Source: Siphonodentalium dalli (taxonomy: Eukaryota > Mollusca > Scaphopoda > Gadilida > Siphonodentaliidae). Taken from it: DNA of 64,000 nucleotides. How positions within the stretch are numbered: the first letter of the stretch is position 1; every line of letters starts with the position of its first letter. The DNA lies in contig CP136066.1 in NCBI GenBank assembly GCA_032622095.1, positions 53,722,609-53,786,608 on the forward strand, read 5' to 3'. The notes under the pieces were generated by a model. That model did not search any database, was not told where the DNA came from, and was given only the letters and a program-made list of their open reading frames with translations. This document shows, piece after piece, positions 28,138 through 40,049 of the stretch. The position numbers were made by a program, and so were the translations under genes.

Positions 28138-28213
28138 GATATATACTTTCTGTGAAATTACGCATTTAATATCCAGAGTAACGTGCAGCTGCAAATAGTG
28201 GGCACATTCTTAA

Positions 28214-28796
28214 AGGGGTACTGTACGCCATTTTCATTAAATTTCCGGTGACAACAACGATCTAATATCGACAATATATAGAAACATAAGTAATTTGAGT
28301 CGAAGATGTATTCTGTAAACGCTCAGGTTAATAGGCTATCTTAAAATTTAATAATTTAAAAGTTAATAATTTGATATAAATTGAATTTATGACTGGAGCC
28401 ATAAAATGGCGTCAATTAAATTACGAATTACCGTAATCAAAAATAGTAATTGAGGGATACTGGATTTTTAAACCGATCGCACACACGATTGCCTAAAATA
28501 TTATGATGATACGGGGAGAACACTCAAGCCACTCACTGACTAGCGACGATACAATAACTTAAATGATTATATGGGACTAGTATGCATATAATATAACTTT
28601 TATTTGATTCATTTGGTTGAAAACTTTACAAAAATTACTCGACAACGACAATTTGTATTTTTGCATTCCGGTAAATTTGTCATCCGTAACATGACTTCGT
28701 ACTCAACAGACTTTCAAATAATGGAATTTTTTTTACCTTATTCTCCGACTCGGAGACTATAGAAACCAACAACAACATGTGGCGTACAGTACCCCT
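28214..28796. mobile_element. TTAA-flanked inverted-repeat element (583 bp)
   Basis: The ends are aggggtactgtacgcca (28214-28230) and its exact complement tggcgtacagtacccct (28780-28796). TTAA lies immediately outside both ends (28210-28213 and 28797-28800), as expected for a piggyBac-type TTAA target duplication. There is no transposase ORF, so it is a non-autonomous element. Confidence 0.8.
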
Positions 28797-31700
28797 TTAA
28801 ACAATATACGCTCTCTAAATTCGAATAATTATTTTCAAACCAATGTTTAGTTATCTTCATACTATCTGCTTAATACCATACAATTTCTATTCGAGAATTG
28901 TACCATACGAAAACTGAAAAGAAACCTGCAAACAGCCAATCACCACCTACCACCATTCGCACGGCACAGCATCTCGATAAACAAAAACATCTACCTTACT
29001 CCTATTTAAATTCGCGGTACTATATTTCGCTTGGTTTTGAATTCGCGCAGTTTGAATAATTCGCGCACCTAGGTGCGCGAATTCAAAACTGACAACAACA
29101 TTTTCCTGAAAGATTTGGATTTATTATCAGAGATACTCAATTGAAATAGTTAAAGACAGCATTGGAATAAACTCTAAAGAAGTAAAACCACAGACACATA
29201 CCAGTCAGTTGGCTTCAGAAAAAGCAACACTTGGCTGAGGGTTGTGTTGGCATAAATAATTCAGTCTGTTTGGTCATGGTGTCATACATGCAGCGTTGAC
29301 AACAGGGGGCGTACTTTCGTGCGCCTTCGGCCTAGCACATGTATATTTATTACAAGTATTTCAACACCGTCGATGTTACAATAATGTGTTGATTTGCATA
29401 ATTATGAGTAATGATTTTTATGTTGGTCACCCGCATGTAATATATATCCGTATACAACAGGTCTAGTTTCCTATATATATTCAGTCCAGCCTTCCGTAAT
29501 GTATGTAACTCATCAACATAATACATCTGCTTTCCCCTGTGGTTCGCTATAAACTCAGGAGTTGTACTATTTTCGCTCAGTTTTAAATTCGCACACCGAT
29601 GAGTGCGTGAAAAATAGCACGTTTAAGGTATTAGTTTTACACTGAAAATAGGTACAAAAAAATCCAACTGAGAACGCTCTTATAACCTAACATATTTGGT
29701 CGGCGAAAATTGTACGCTCTTTATAAGAGGAGATCATTGATTTTTTTTGCCAGGCTGACAATTAAATCCAAACGAGTTAAAACTTCATCTTTCGAAAGTC
29801 GGCATATGGCTATCAAAACCTCTCATCCATGGGATCTTGTGTATACGCACTTACCAGTGTCTCGTTTATAATAACACCGAATTAGTGCATGTGTCCACAA
29901 GCAACAACATAAACTCGAGATAAAATTCAAAACCTTTATTTGCACTGTAGACTGCTATCGTTATATAATAAGTTTAATTCCAATATATTATACACCGAAT
30001 CTGATAATCTCGGTGATAAAATGTACGAAATTGGACAAATTGCACTTACTCGTTTGACTACGACTAATGAATTATAATACGTTTTTAATGGAATTACTTC
30101 ATGCCGCCCAGTTTCTGTTAAAAATAAATATAATAGTTTTACCTAGTGAATTAATTTGCGTTTGAGTGTGTATATTTCTAAAGAACATGCTTCGACATCT
30201 TTTAATTAGTCTGAGTGCTCCAAGCATGTGAAATCTATTAATGCAAATTTTCTAATAAATGTCAGTGTAATTATACTGCCATTATAATAATGAACAAAGC
30301 TCAACGCAGATGAAGGTGCAGTTTTAACATGTTCTTGACTTTTGTCAGGCAAGTCAAAATTACAATGATCGTACCTGATAAAAATCGTCCATGATTTCGT
30401 TTCCCAAAAGCAGTGGACGATAAAGAGCTTCTCAATTAGGTTTCGTTCATTACATTGGCAAGTTTGCATGGAATTGTTTTCATGCATTTTCTCAGAATAT
30501 GAACGGCAACATACGTATAAATAGCATGTTTACCAAAGGTAACGACATGTGGAGTAAAATGTTGGTAGTTCCAAATGTAACGGTGCTGTTAACACATTGC
30601 TTCAAAATACCTGTATGGTTTATTCTTTCGAGATAAGTGCATGATATTTACTGGCAAATTTCGATACTATTGGAACTATATAGTTTTTACTTATCTTACT
30701 AGCTGTGGTATAGATGCATTTTATACACATTTATACATTCTGTTTCTGGTACATTGTATAGCATTCTGTACCGAAATTCCTGGCAAATTTGCGAGTGTAT
30801 GAACGTACCCTTATGCTCGTTTGTTCTCGGTTGTTCTCGGGAAGCGTGACCACACGACCCAGGTTGTCCCATATTTTGAGTAAATATGTTTATATTATAT
30901 ATGGAATTGAACGACAGTCAATCACTCATTGCATATAGCCCATTATCGTTAGATCTATACGCTTGTAGAACATGATATGTAAAGCTTGGAATGTCCTGCG
31001 TATTTATTTTCCAATAATATATACATGAATAAACTGTATTTGACTTATTCTATATAAATGTAATCTATAACCAGCGACCTATAACAAGCCAACTGGAATT
31101 TGTTTTATCAAAGTTGGGGAGACAAATCCCCATCGCCACGTCCCGCTAATGGACACTCGGGGTACTGAACCCTCGGACTGAGCCACACCGGAGTATCGTA
31201 TCCTTGAACCATCGGACTATTGAATCCTCGGACCACTGAACCCTTTGACCATTGAACTTTGAGAGTGGATCGGTCTAGCGCTGTATGGCCTGTAATCGAA
31301 CCATCTGTTTCCACCCTGGCGCTATATCGGATCTATCGAAAAGTTACTGGGTATATACAGTCCGACATGCACAACAATGTTTTAATTAACATCCCATCCA
31401 CCAACAGTAATGTGCTCCTTATTGGTTGATAGGAGTGGGACTTCAACTACAACCCTGTATTGGGGGGGGGACTTCATGTCAAGAAACTATGTTCGAACCC
31501 TCGCAATGCAAGCATCGTCCTCGATATACCACGTGACCACCCTATATATACATGTACATGTAGTGTTGCATACACTGTGTCTGTTCGTTCATAATTGGCA
31601 ATCATTGACAAGTTTGACATGCACACATTCATACAGCGTCACTTTAAATGAAACTGAACACAATGCTGTCCACTTTAGACTAGCAACGTCATATGCCGAC

Positions 31701-31839
31701 ATGCCATGGGACTATTGATTTGATTCACATTACAATCAAATTGTCGACCTGCGTGTATGTGGATTTCACTGAAACATTATACGGACCTCAATTTAATGTG
31801 AAATAATCTAGTATAGGCCGATCATGCTTTTTCTGACTG

Positions 31840-31982
31840 TGCCCGCGTCGCCTGACTTCAAGGGTTCGACGGTTCGTTCACTCGGGCAACTTCGGGGGAT
31901 CATGCATTAACTTAACGAACCACCGAAGTTGCCCAAGCCAACCACCGGTCGAACCCGGGAAGTCAGGCAACGAGGGCACCTC
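31840..31982. repeat. Foldback element
   Basis: Left arm gtgcccgcgtcgcctgactt with ggttcgac and right arm gtcgaacccgggaagtcagg with gagggcac are complementary apart from a few differences. An inner pair gggcaacttcgg / ccgaagttgccc also folds. Confidence 0.78.
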
Positions 31983-33639
31983 TGTTTTCAAGGGCGGGTT
32001 CGTCCGAACCCATCGAACCCTAGCTGGCTACGCCCATGCACACAGACATATCAACGTTACAAGGCGAGTATTTGTATTAAGACAAAAGGGGCATGGCCCT
32101 GCAGTTGATCAGTGTTGATTGTGCATTATGATATTATGCCCAGTATGTCGTTGGTCCACTGACAATTTTATACAATAAATGCAACAAACAAAGACGTTGA
32201 TTGCTTATAATTACGCACCCTGAAGATTTATTTCAAAATTAGAAAGAATTATCTCAAATCTCATTGTAAATATTCGTTAGACGAGTAGGCGTATATCCAG
32301 ATCGAACAATTGAATTTTTTTTTATTGAAAATGATAAAAGAATTTCAAGGCTACTCAAGTGACTTGAAACGTAAACGAAATGAAAATGATGTAGATGAAA
32401 AGCAAACAATTATGTCATTAAACTAACTTTCCGAATTGGGGAATATTACAAATGGGATACAATACTAGTATGAATTTGATGTGGATCTGCCTGATGTATT
32501 GGCATTCTGCAATTTGATGCTATATTATTACATTTGCAGTCCTCGATGGTAATGCAATAAGCAATACCATGGGAAACGCCATGGCAACATTAGATTAAAT
32601 TAGATTAGATTATTTAATGGCAATGATATATATCTATACAATTTATACAAAGTTGACAAATGTATACATATTGGAAAAGCAATGTAAATAATATTAGATG
32701 GAAAAGCGGTCGACATTAACATATCTTTGTGAGCTCACTATCTAAATGTGTATTTATAATCAAAAAAAGATTTAACCAATAAGGTTTTTAATATGAACGT
32801 TAGTCGGTGGTATTAATATTAATAAATTTTATTTTTAATACTGGTCAGCCTCTATAATTAAATATATCATTACCAGGGATAACACTTAAAGAAGGACAAA
32901 AAAATCCCTCTTATTTCCATAGTGGTCCCCAATACTTATGATTGGTTCAATTACGAAGACTGTCCAGTGACTGGACTCCAGTCTTAAAAGGATATGGTCA
33001 GTTGGATATAGATCAGAAACCAATATTAGGTACACATATATATGTATCACATTACTATGAAAATTTGTGTGCTTTATAGGACTATATTTTAATCCTAACA
33101 ACATGAAAGTATAAGAATACCAGTCTAGAAGCTTCAGCATAAGTTATGAGTTGTCATATATGGTATACATGTGCTAATTTGTGCAGTATAGCATAATTTA
33201 AATGGTATGCATGGCTATATAATAGCTATATCTAGCTATAATATATGGTAAGATATGGCTGCCAAGTGAAGATCAAAGTAATCTAATAACACCATTTCCA
33301 TAAGTCTACATTTATTGTTGACTCATATGAACCTATGACCAAATACCTATCCATCTCCCGGAGTGTCAGTGGGCTCTGTGAGGTTTTAGCAGCTTTATGA
33401 GTTTGGTATGCCAAATACATGCATATCGCCATATATCAAGCATATTGCTACACTAGTGGTCACTTACTTCATCACAGAAACCACTGCCCCCCCCCCCCCC
33501 CCCCCCCTGCCCTTGGGACTACATAGAAATTTGTAAAATAACTAGTTAAAATGGAAAAAAATTTAAAAAAACCCTGCAATACAGCATTTGATTTCCACAC
33601 AGCAGTCGTACCTCAACCTAAAAACAATATACAAGGCTA

Positions 33640-34890
33640 AGAACAATTTCAGTCGTATATAAAATCACAGTCTCCCTCATCTACTATTCTTTGAAATAGA
33701 TGCAGGCTAATCAGTGTCTTAAAGGTGGGATAATCATCAAAAAACTTGTGCCCCTTATCTAGATTGTTCCATGCTTTGATTGCATTGTACATGAATGTTT
33801 TCTTGATTTGGGGGTTAGCCTCTGGCACAAAGTAATTTCCACTGCTAAATCTTGTTTCATGTGTATGCATCTGATTTACTGAATTGAAGTCTTAATTGTA
33901 GCAAGTAGGATGGATTGGCACTTGTTCTAGCTTTATGCAGAAGTAGCAGAATTCTATTTTCAACTCTATATTTTGCCAGTAACCATTTTACTTCTCTAAA
34001 TTCTTTTACCGTAATTCTGTGACGAGCTTTCAAATCCAAAATAAATCTAATCATTTTTTGTTTTGTACTACTTGTAGTTTGTTTTTATACATGTAGGTGG
34101 CACCAAGACCAAAATACCATGATAAGTTGGCATAATCCATAATCCATATGTCACTGAATGAGAGCCGTTACAAGTAATTTCTTAGTGTGTCTGTTAAGAA
34201 ATTCTCTTGTTCGATACAAGAATTTCAATATATTGTTCAGTTTGTTAAGGATTGACACTGCTATGAATTCACCAGATAGAGTGTTGTCTAGTGTGATTCC
34301 CAAATATTTGACTTTCTCAACCTGTATAATAGTGTGGTCATTTAATTTTACCGAGAAGTTGACCACTGCTTTCAGATGCTTCCGGGTTCCAAATAAGATG
34401 GATTCAGTTTTACCCGGGTGAATCGAGAGGTTTGATCTGATAAACCAATTGTTAAGGAGGTTAAGCTCTTTATTGAGTACCTTCTCAATGATCTTAGGGT
34501 CCCGATGGGAATAGATGAGACATGAGTCATCAGCATATATAGCAAGAGATATGACATGTAACGGCTGTGCTTGCATCATTCATGTAGATTAAAAACATTA
34601 GCGGCCCTAGAATTGAGCCCTGAGGGTACTCCACATGTAATCTCAGTTTTGCCAGAGTAGGTTCCATTTATATCAACGACCTGAGTTCTATCATAAAGAT
34701 AGCCTTTGAACCAATTTACTGTTATTACCAAATCCACAGGCTTTCAAATTCTCCAACATAATTTTGTGGTCCACCGTGTCAAAAGCTTTCTGTAGATCAA
34801 CCAAAACCATTACTGTATAGAGACCTTTGCTCATATACTTTCTGATATTATCAGGTAAGTCTCGGTTGATTACCGTTTGCATTTTAAAAA
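33640..34890 (-). pseudogene. Non-LTR retrotransposon reverse transcriptase fragment
   Basis: On the minus strand, conserved reverse transcriptase motifs appear in order: LVDLQKAFDTVDHKIML (near 34770), GVPQGSILGPLMFLIYMND (about 34580-34640), AIYADDSCLIY (near 34530, YADD catalytic core), and VKYLGITLDN (about 34290). They are followed by a C-terminal block with TRFSSGNYFVPEANPQIKKT (near 33830). At least one frameshift separates the first motif from the second, and more separate the C-terminal pieces. The 5' part (endonuclease, ORF1) is missing. It resembles Jockey/CR1-type elements. Antisense to XDH in intron 3; dead copy. Confidence 0.88.
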
Positions 34891-35030
34891 GTGGCCCGTT
34901 TGGTTTAAATTTATATTTTTTTTATTTATATTTTTACTTGTTTTTAACAACATGTTCCTGTCATATGTTGAACTCAAATTATGTATACATTGTATCTCTT
35001 AATGATGTGATATTCTTATTCTTTCTTCAG

Positions 35031-35139
35031 CCATTACAGCGCAAACGCTTGTTTGACACCGGTGTGTTCAGTTCATGGTTATGCTGTTACTACAGTGGAA
35101 GGTATAGGGAGCATCAAGAATGGATTACACCCAGTTCAG
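35031..35139 (+). CDS. XDH: XDH exon 4
   Basis: After a long pyrimidine tract and ttcttcag, the exon encodes [20 protein letters not shown] and onward to GLHPVQ, ending at a gtataa donor in phase 0. It contains Cys72, the fourth ligand of the first 2Fe-2S cluster, and the TTVEGIGS motif typical of XDH. Mammalian XDH has [20 protein letters not shown] at the same place. Confidence 0.95.
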
Positions 35140-35499
35140 GTATAAACTCATCCAAGTCCTGAGACATTTACAGAATGAGGTCCCCAGATGGTGAATTTAG
35201 TGATGCTGGCTTCACTAACTTCACCCTCTGGGGACCTCATTCTCTTAGGCCTCATCTTTTGGGAAGTATCTACAGTCTCAAATTAACATTGTTTTTTTAG
35301 TAACTTTTTCCCTTCTGTTCAGATTCTATATCCTCTATATCCTCTAATTTACAGAAGGGGGAATTAATACAAGCATTCTGACTTGTTGCCTAATGCCTAT
35401 ATCCTACAATCAATATTATTATCTTTACATGCTCGCAACTTTTTGTTATGCTTTTACTAGGTTTATCGGATCAGGAAATCTGGAAGATATATGTTTATG

Positions 35500-35976
35500 C
35501 AGGGTTTATGAAGAGCCTTGCATCTGTCTGTATCTGTAGTTGTTACGTCCTAGTGACCAAGGCTGGCTTTTACAGGACGGGATCGAGTAGATCCATAATT
35601 TTTCCAGGAAGTTGTTTTGCCGAACCCGTGACTTCTTCGCCACGGTAGGGATCTTTAACGTGCGCACATTGTTGCACACGGGACAGACATTAGCGTCGGC
35701 TCCCGATCCGACGGTGTGCCAAGTGTAGTGTCATCCCTGGTCATGACATTACGAGAGGAGCAGAGGTACGAAGTTAGTCTGAGACTCTTTGGCTTCTGGA
35801 ATCTTTCTCAGATCACTGATCGTGGCATCGAAGATTGATTTGTGATGCCCGTGGTACTGGGAATGCAGATGGCGACACAAAGTCCGACCGATATTTTGTC
35901 GGATTTGAACCCTCGACCGTGTCGAAGGTGTAGCTCAGAGGTCGGCCCACAAACCAACTGAGCTATCCGCTCCTCC
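35500..35976 (-). mobile_element. tRNA-derived SINE, antisense in intron 4
   Basis: Read on the minus strand from 35976, the sequence starts GGAGGAGCGGATAGCTCAGT. It shows an A box TAGCTCAGTTGG (35954-35965) and a B box GGTTCAAATCC (35901-35911) at tRNA-like spacing, then a long non-tRNA body containing tttaacgtgcgcac-type sequence. There is no 3' acceptor-stem partner for the GGAGGAG end, so this is a SINE head and not a tRNA gene. The left boundary near 35500 is approximate. Confidence 0.75.
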
Positions 35977-36016
35977 ACAGGATCTTAATACATTGGCCTC
36001 ACAATATTTACCATGT

Positions 36017-36092
36017 CAGCAATGGCATTCTCTTATTTATGCTGGACTCCTTGTGGGAGACTCGCATATATAAGAGAATGCATTGGCACAGG
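36017..36092. repeat. P3 palindromic element copy
   Basis: An imperfect palindrome whose arms are gcattctcttat and atataagagaatgcattggc. The same arms occur at 56598-56658, 56866-56933, 57013-57082 and 61413-61505, so it belongs to a dispersed palindromic (MITE-like) family in the introns of this gene. Confidence 0.75.
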
Positions 36093-36165
36093 ATCTTAAT
36101 GCTGCACCAGCGCAGCTCCCGCCATGAATCTCTCTGAACAAAAAACAATGTATTTTTTTTTTCAG

Positions 36166-36292
36166 GAAAGAATTGCAAGAGCTCATGGAACCCAATGTGG
36201 ATTCTGCACACCTGGATTCGTCATGTCGATGTACACATTGCTTCGAAACAATCCATATCCGTCAGCAGAGGAACTGGAAAAAAATCTTGAAG
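36166..36292 (+). CDS. XDH: XDH exon 5, second 2Fe-2S cluster (first cysteine pair)
   Basis: After tttttttttcag the exon encodes [20 protein letters not shown] and continues to ELEKNLE plus one base, with donor gtttgt. Cys112 and Cys115 in the QCGFCTPG motif are ligands of the helical-domain 2Fe-2S cluster nearest the molybdenum centre. This matches [20 protein letters not shown] of mammals. Confidence 0.97.
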
Positions 36293-36338
36293 GTTTGTTC
36301 TCCGATTATAGTCAAGCTTGGATATAGCTCAGCTCGCT

Positions 36339-37550
36339 AGCATCACTAAATTCACCCTCTGGGGACCTCATTCTGCAAATGACAGACACACTATTTCAAG
36401 GCTTGATTATAGTCAAGCCTGGATATAGCTCAGCTGGCTAGCTTCACAAAATTCACCCTCAGGGACATCATTCTGCTTAGTCCTCATCTTCTAGGAAGTA
36501 TGTATTGTCTTAAATTGACATTGTTTGTGGTTACTTTTTCTCTTTTTTGTTCAGTTTCTATATCCCCTAATTTTGCAGAAGATAAAATGCATAATCGAGG
36601 TGACTTACGGGTGAACATCACCAACTTCAACTGGAGAACTTCAATCCGATTCTAGGTTTCCCATAGCAGTTGAGACCTAAGCAGAATTAGGTTCCCAGAG
36701 GATGAATTTGGTGATGCTAGCCTGCCATTTGGGATTGCGACACTAAATTCACCCTATGGGGACCTCATTCTGCAAATGTCATGCAGGCACACTAAATTTA
36801 GGCTTGATTACAGTGATGAGCCTACAATGAAAAAGCTTCTCTGACCTGTTAGCATGCAGTTATTTGGAGTGTGATTTCACACTATGTTCAGCCCAGACTT
36901 GCAATAGACTATATATAGGCTTTTATCTATTTTAAGAAGTTGTCTTAAAATACTTATTTGTTTATTTTAGTGAAGTTTTTAATGAAGTAAAGTGAAAAAA
37001 CAAAGAGACAATTAAACCTTTCTATTTATGAGTTCAGTTGAGATGTAAATTTATTTGAACATTTAATATATTTTCAGGCAATCTGTGTAGATGTACCGGA
37101 TACCGACCAATAATAGAAGGATTTATGTCCTTTACGAAGGTATGATTCACACAAAATATAAGAAGCCTACAGATCGTCAAAGCACAATCTCTGTCAGGCC
37201 TGAATTATGGTAGAATAAGATCCAAGCCTTGAAATAGGGTGTCTGTCATTTGCAGAATGAGGTCCCCAGAGGGTGAATTTAGTGATGCTACCCCGCATAG
37301 CGGGCTAGCACCACCAAATTCATCCTATGGGAACCTCATTCTGCTGAGGTGTAAGCAAAATGAGGTTCCCAGAGGGTGAATTTGGTGATGCTAGCCCGCT
37401 ATGCGGGGTAGCATCACTAAATTCACCCTCTGGGGACCTCATTCTGCAAATGACAGACACCCTATTTCAAGGCTTGATAAGATCCCAAGAGGATGAATTT
37501 AGTGATAGTACCCCGCACAGTAAATTGACCTGGGGACCTCATTCTGCTTA
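36339..37550. repeat. Cluster of P1 palindromic MITE copies around exon 6
   Basis: Copies and fragments of one family (gaggtccccagagggtgaat arms and their complement) lie at 36339-36406, 36440-36480, 36681-36790, 37223-37476 and 37478-37550. The 37223-37476 copy is full-length: 254 bp, ends caagccttgaaata and tatttcaaggcttg, and each half is itself a smaller palindrome around a cgcatagcgggctagc-like core. Exon 6 (37078-37139) lies within this cluster. No protein is encoded, so any movement would depend on another element. Confidence 0.85.
37078..37139 (+). CDS. XDH: XDH exon 6, second 2Fe-2S cluster (second cysteine pair)
   Basis: The exon encodes GNLCRCTGYRPIIEGFMSFTK with donor gtatga, phase 0 at its end. 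Cys147 and Cys149 in the CRCTGYRP motif complete the second 2Fe-2S cluster. It is the last exon with clear Fe-S domain similarity; the next exon enters the linker. Confidence 0.97.
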
Positions 37551-37784
37551 TGCCTCATCTTCTCTGGAAAGTATCTTTATTATCAAATTAACAATATTTT
37601 TTATTTTCTTCAGAAACTTCCTAAGAAAGATTCTTTTTCTTATATTAGTTTAGTTTCTCTATGTCCCCAAATTGGCAGACGACACAATGCATAATCGAGG
37701 TGTCCAATGGGTGCACATAACCATCTTCCCAATGTGGAACTTAAATCTGAGTCTAGGTCTCCCTTGACAGATGAGGCCATGCAG

Positions 37785-39549
37785 AATGAGGTTCCCAGAG
37801 GATGAATTTGGCGATGCTAGCCCACTTTGCGGGTAGTGTCATAAAATTCACACTCTTGGGACCTCATTCTGCAAATGTCCGGCACCTTAATTTCAGGCCT
37901 ACATGTATCTCGCGATATTACATAAGATGGATCATTGTCATATTGTTTTATAAAGTAATGCACATTTGAATCGACAGCATGAATTATATGTTTACATTTC
38001 ATCATCTTTGTCTTTTAATTAAAATTAATGTTTGATATTTGAACAAAGCACATTTTGACTGCTAGTTTTGGAAGAAAAGAAACTCTGTGCCAGAATCAGA
38101 GGAAAATCAAAGGAATTATTTCCTATAACTTTTCGATCTCACGGTGACTGACAATGGTGTATATTTCTGTATACAGTGTGCTATTTATTATAAAATGTTC
38201 AAAATTGACCTCCATCAGCTATATATAGTCAAGCCTTGAAATAGTGTGTCTGTCATTTGCAGAATGAGGTCCCCAGAGGGTGAATTTAGTAATGCTACCC
38301 CGCATAGCAGGCTAGCATCACCAAATTCACCCTCTGGGAACCTCATTCTGCTTACACCTCAGCAGAATGAGGTCCCCAGAGGGTGAATTTGGTGATGCTA
38401 GCCCGCTATGCGGGGTAGCATTACTAAATTCACCCTCTGGGGACCTCATTCTGCAAATGACAGACACACTATTTCAAGGCTTGGCTATAGTATTTTTGCC
38501 TGATATTGCTCAATCAAGATGCAAGCTCTTAATTGAACAGGATATTAGACCTTAGTATTCAAGTTTAATCATGAAAGAGTATCAAGATGATTTATAATCA
38601 AAATTTTCGTTTCAATAGTAAGTTTTATGAAACGCATGTTGCAGCTTGTGTAATGTTGTTCAAGTCTCGAAATTGATGAAAATGGTAAAATAACATTTTG
38701 TCTTGAAAACATCAAAGTGCTTGTCTGGCTGCTGTATACTTTTACTTCCAAGTACGCCCATAACTTTTAAAATTTATTATTGGACCAAGAATAGTAGAAA
38801 TAACCGTCATCACAACAAAATAGCCCAATTAACATATGTATTTCTTTCACTGTACATTTATACATTGCGATGGTGTATCTGCATTCCGGAATGAATCAAA
38901 TCTGCCAACTGATACAGGATTTTACTAAAAAAAGTTGTCAACTTGTCAGTTTTGAATTTGGATGCCACTGCATGAATTCAAATCTGAGTAAAAAATAATG
39001 CCCTGCGATTTAAAAAAAATAATTAAGGTAGGTTTTTATCAAAATTAGCATGGATCCCTGAATATATTTCAATAGTAATGATCCTCGTCCATCCGGAACT
39101 ATGTCTGAGTCTGTATTCTGTCATTTTCTGGTAAATATTTTTAAAACTTGGCACATATATCCACCAGCATCGGAATCTTCACACCTGTGATTTTGAGTTC
39201 AGTCAGAGTCAATTTTGCGGAGTTATTTCCATTTTTCGACATTGAGTCGTACATCCTGGGATACATCTTTTATTTTAGAGTTACTGACCCTCTCTCAACA
39301 TTTTGAGTGAATATGCACTTGGGTGCCTTAACTGTGAAATCGACCTCTCCCACAATTTCTTGGATTATTGCCCTTAATCAAGCCTTGAAATAGGGTGTCT
39401 GTCATTTGCAGAATGAGGTTCCCAGAGGGTGAATTTAGTGATGCTACCCCGCATAGCGGGCTAGCATCACCAAATTCACCCTCTGGGAACCTCATTCTGC
39501 TGAGGTGTAAGCAATTCTGCAAATGACAGACACCCAATTTCAAGGCTTG
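37785..39549. repeat. P1 palindromic MITE copies in intron 6
   Basis: There are copies at 37785-37893 (partial), 38230-38483 (full, 254 bp) and 39379-39549 (right half internally deleted). The ends are caagccttgaaata and its complement. The rest of intron 6 shows nothing I can name. Confidence 0.85.
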
Positions 39550-39638
39550 CCCTTAAATCAACCATAAATCCTTCAAACCTGCCACCTTCCGCAGGGGACA
39601 TTATGGTCAGTGACCTTTTATTAAATTATCATCTATAG

Positions 39639-39917
39639 GATTATTGCTCAATGGGTGAGAACTGCTGCAAAAACAAGTCAAAAGGAAACAAAATCAACAA
39701 AGGACACCATGCCGCAGAAACTATTGATGGGAGCATGCTGAATGGACACCATGTTACAGAAACTAAGGCAGATGAGAGGAATGGACACCATGCCGTGGCT
39801 AATGGAATAACAAATGGGTTCCTTAATGGTGTTTCTGATGGAGATACCAATGATGTTGAAAATGGTATCCTTGGTGGTTCCCATGGTGATGTGATCAAAA
39901 GATTCCACCACACTGAG
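39639..39917 (+). CDS. XDH: XDH exon 7, expanded repetitive interdomain linker
   Basis: The exon is 279 nt (93 codons, phase 0 both ends), from an atctatag acceptor to a gtacat donor. It begins DYCSMGENCCKNK, matching the Cys-rich start of the linker in mammalian XDH (NCCMNQKK). It then departs into low-complexity sequence: three GHH motifs (exon residues 22-24, 36-38, 49-51), two followed by an ET two residues on, a run of about eight Asn-Gly or Asp-Gly pairs, and a final HH. At DNA level GGACACCATG recurs at 42- and 39-nt spacing, so this is a coding minisatellite. Mammals have a short, disordered linker here. The frame and splice sites support real coding; any function of the repeats is unknown. 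Confidence 0.9.
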
Positions 39918-39922
39918 GTACA

Positions 39923-40049
39923 TGGATGATCAGAAACTGTAAACCTTTTAGTTCGACTGTCCAGTCGCGAGTCCATTAACTGACTTAAAGCACAGTTTAT
40001 AATCATACAGAAAAGAGTTACTTTTATACGGAATAAAAATTCAGATAAA
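39923..40049 (+). repeat. 127-bp direct repeat, left copy
   Basis: Begins tggatgatcagaaactgtaa and is repeated almost identically at 40540-40666, with only a few base differences. The two copies bracket a LINE 3' fragment. The left copy starts six bases after the end of exon 7. Confidence 0.9.

Larger units (their letters stand above)
20447..35030 (+). other. Intron 3 of XDH (14.6 kb), mobile-element-rich
   Basis: No exon was recognised. The intron holds clusters of CACGG-rich repeat (20998-21200, 21607-21862, 22338-22445, 27265-27610), the A/B/C dispersed repeat (21746-22333, 22336-23268, 24397-25130), an AT microsatellite (27000-27056), a TTAA-flanked inverted-repeat element (28214-28796), a 190-bp repeat pair (27945-28137 and 30893-31082), short degenerate repeats (31170-31262), a foldback element (31840-31982), a poly-C run (about 33487-33507) and an antisense LINE fragment (33640-34890). 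Confidence 0.8.

Noticed and set aside
35900-35976. Possible tRNA gene on the minus strand
   Set aside because: A and B boxes are present but no 3' acceptor strand pairs with the GGAGGAG end. The sequence continues as a SINE body.
37360-37653. Repeated ORFs starting MRFPEGEFGDASPLCGVA at several loci
   Set aside because: They are translations of the P1 palindromic element; the same sequence is found at 38367, 39328 and 53170 with no conserved downstream protein.
39641-40006. Minus-strand ORF of 121 codons
   Set aside because: It is the shadow of XDH exon 7 on the opposite strand, made long by the low-complexity coding repeat.
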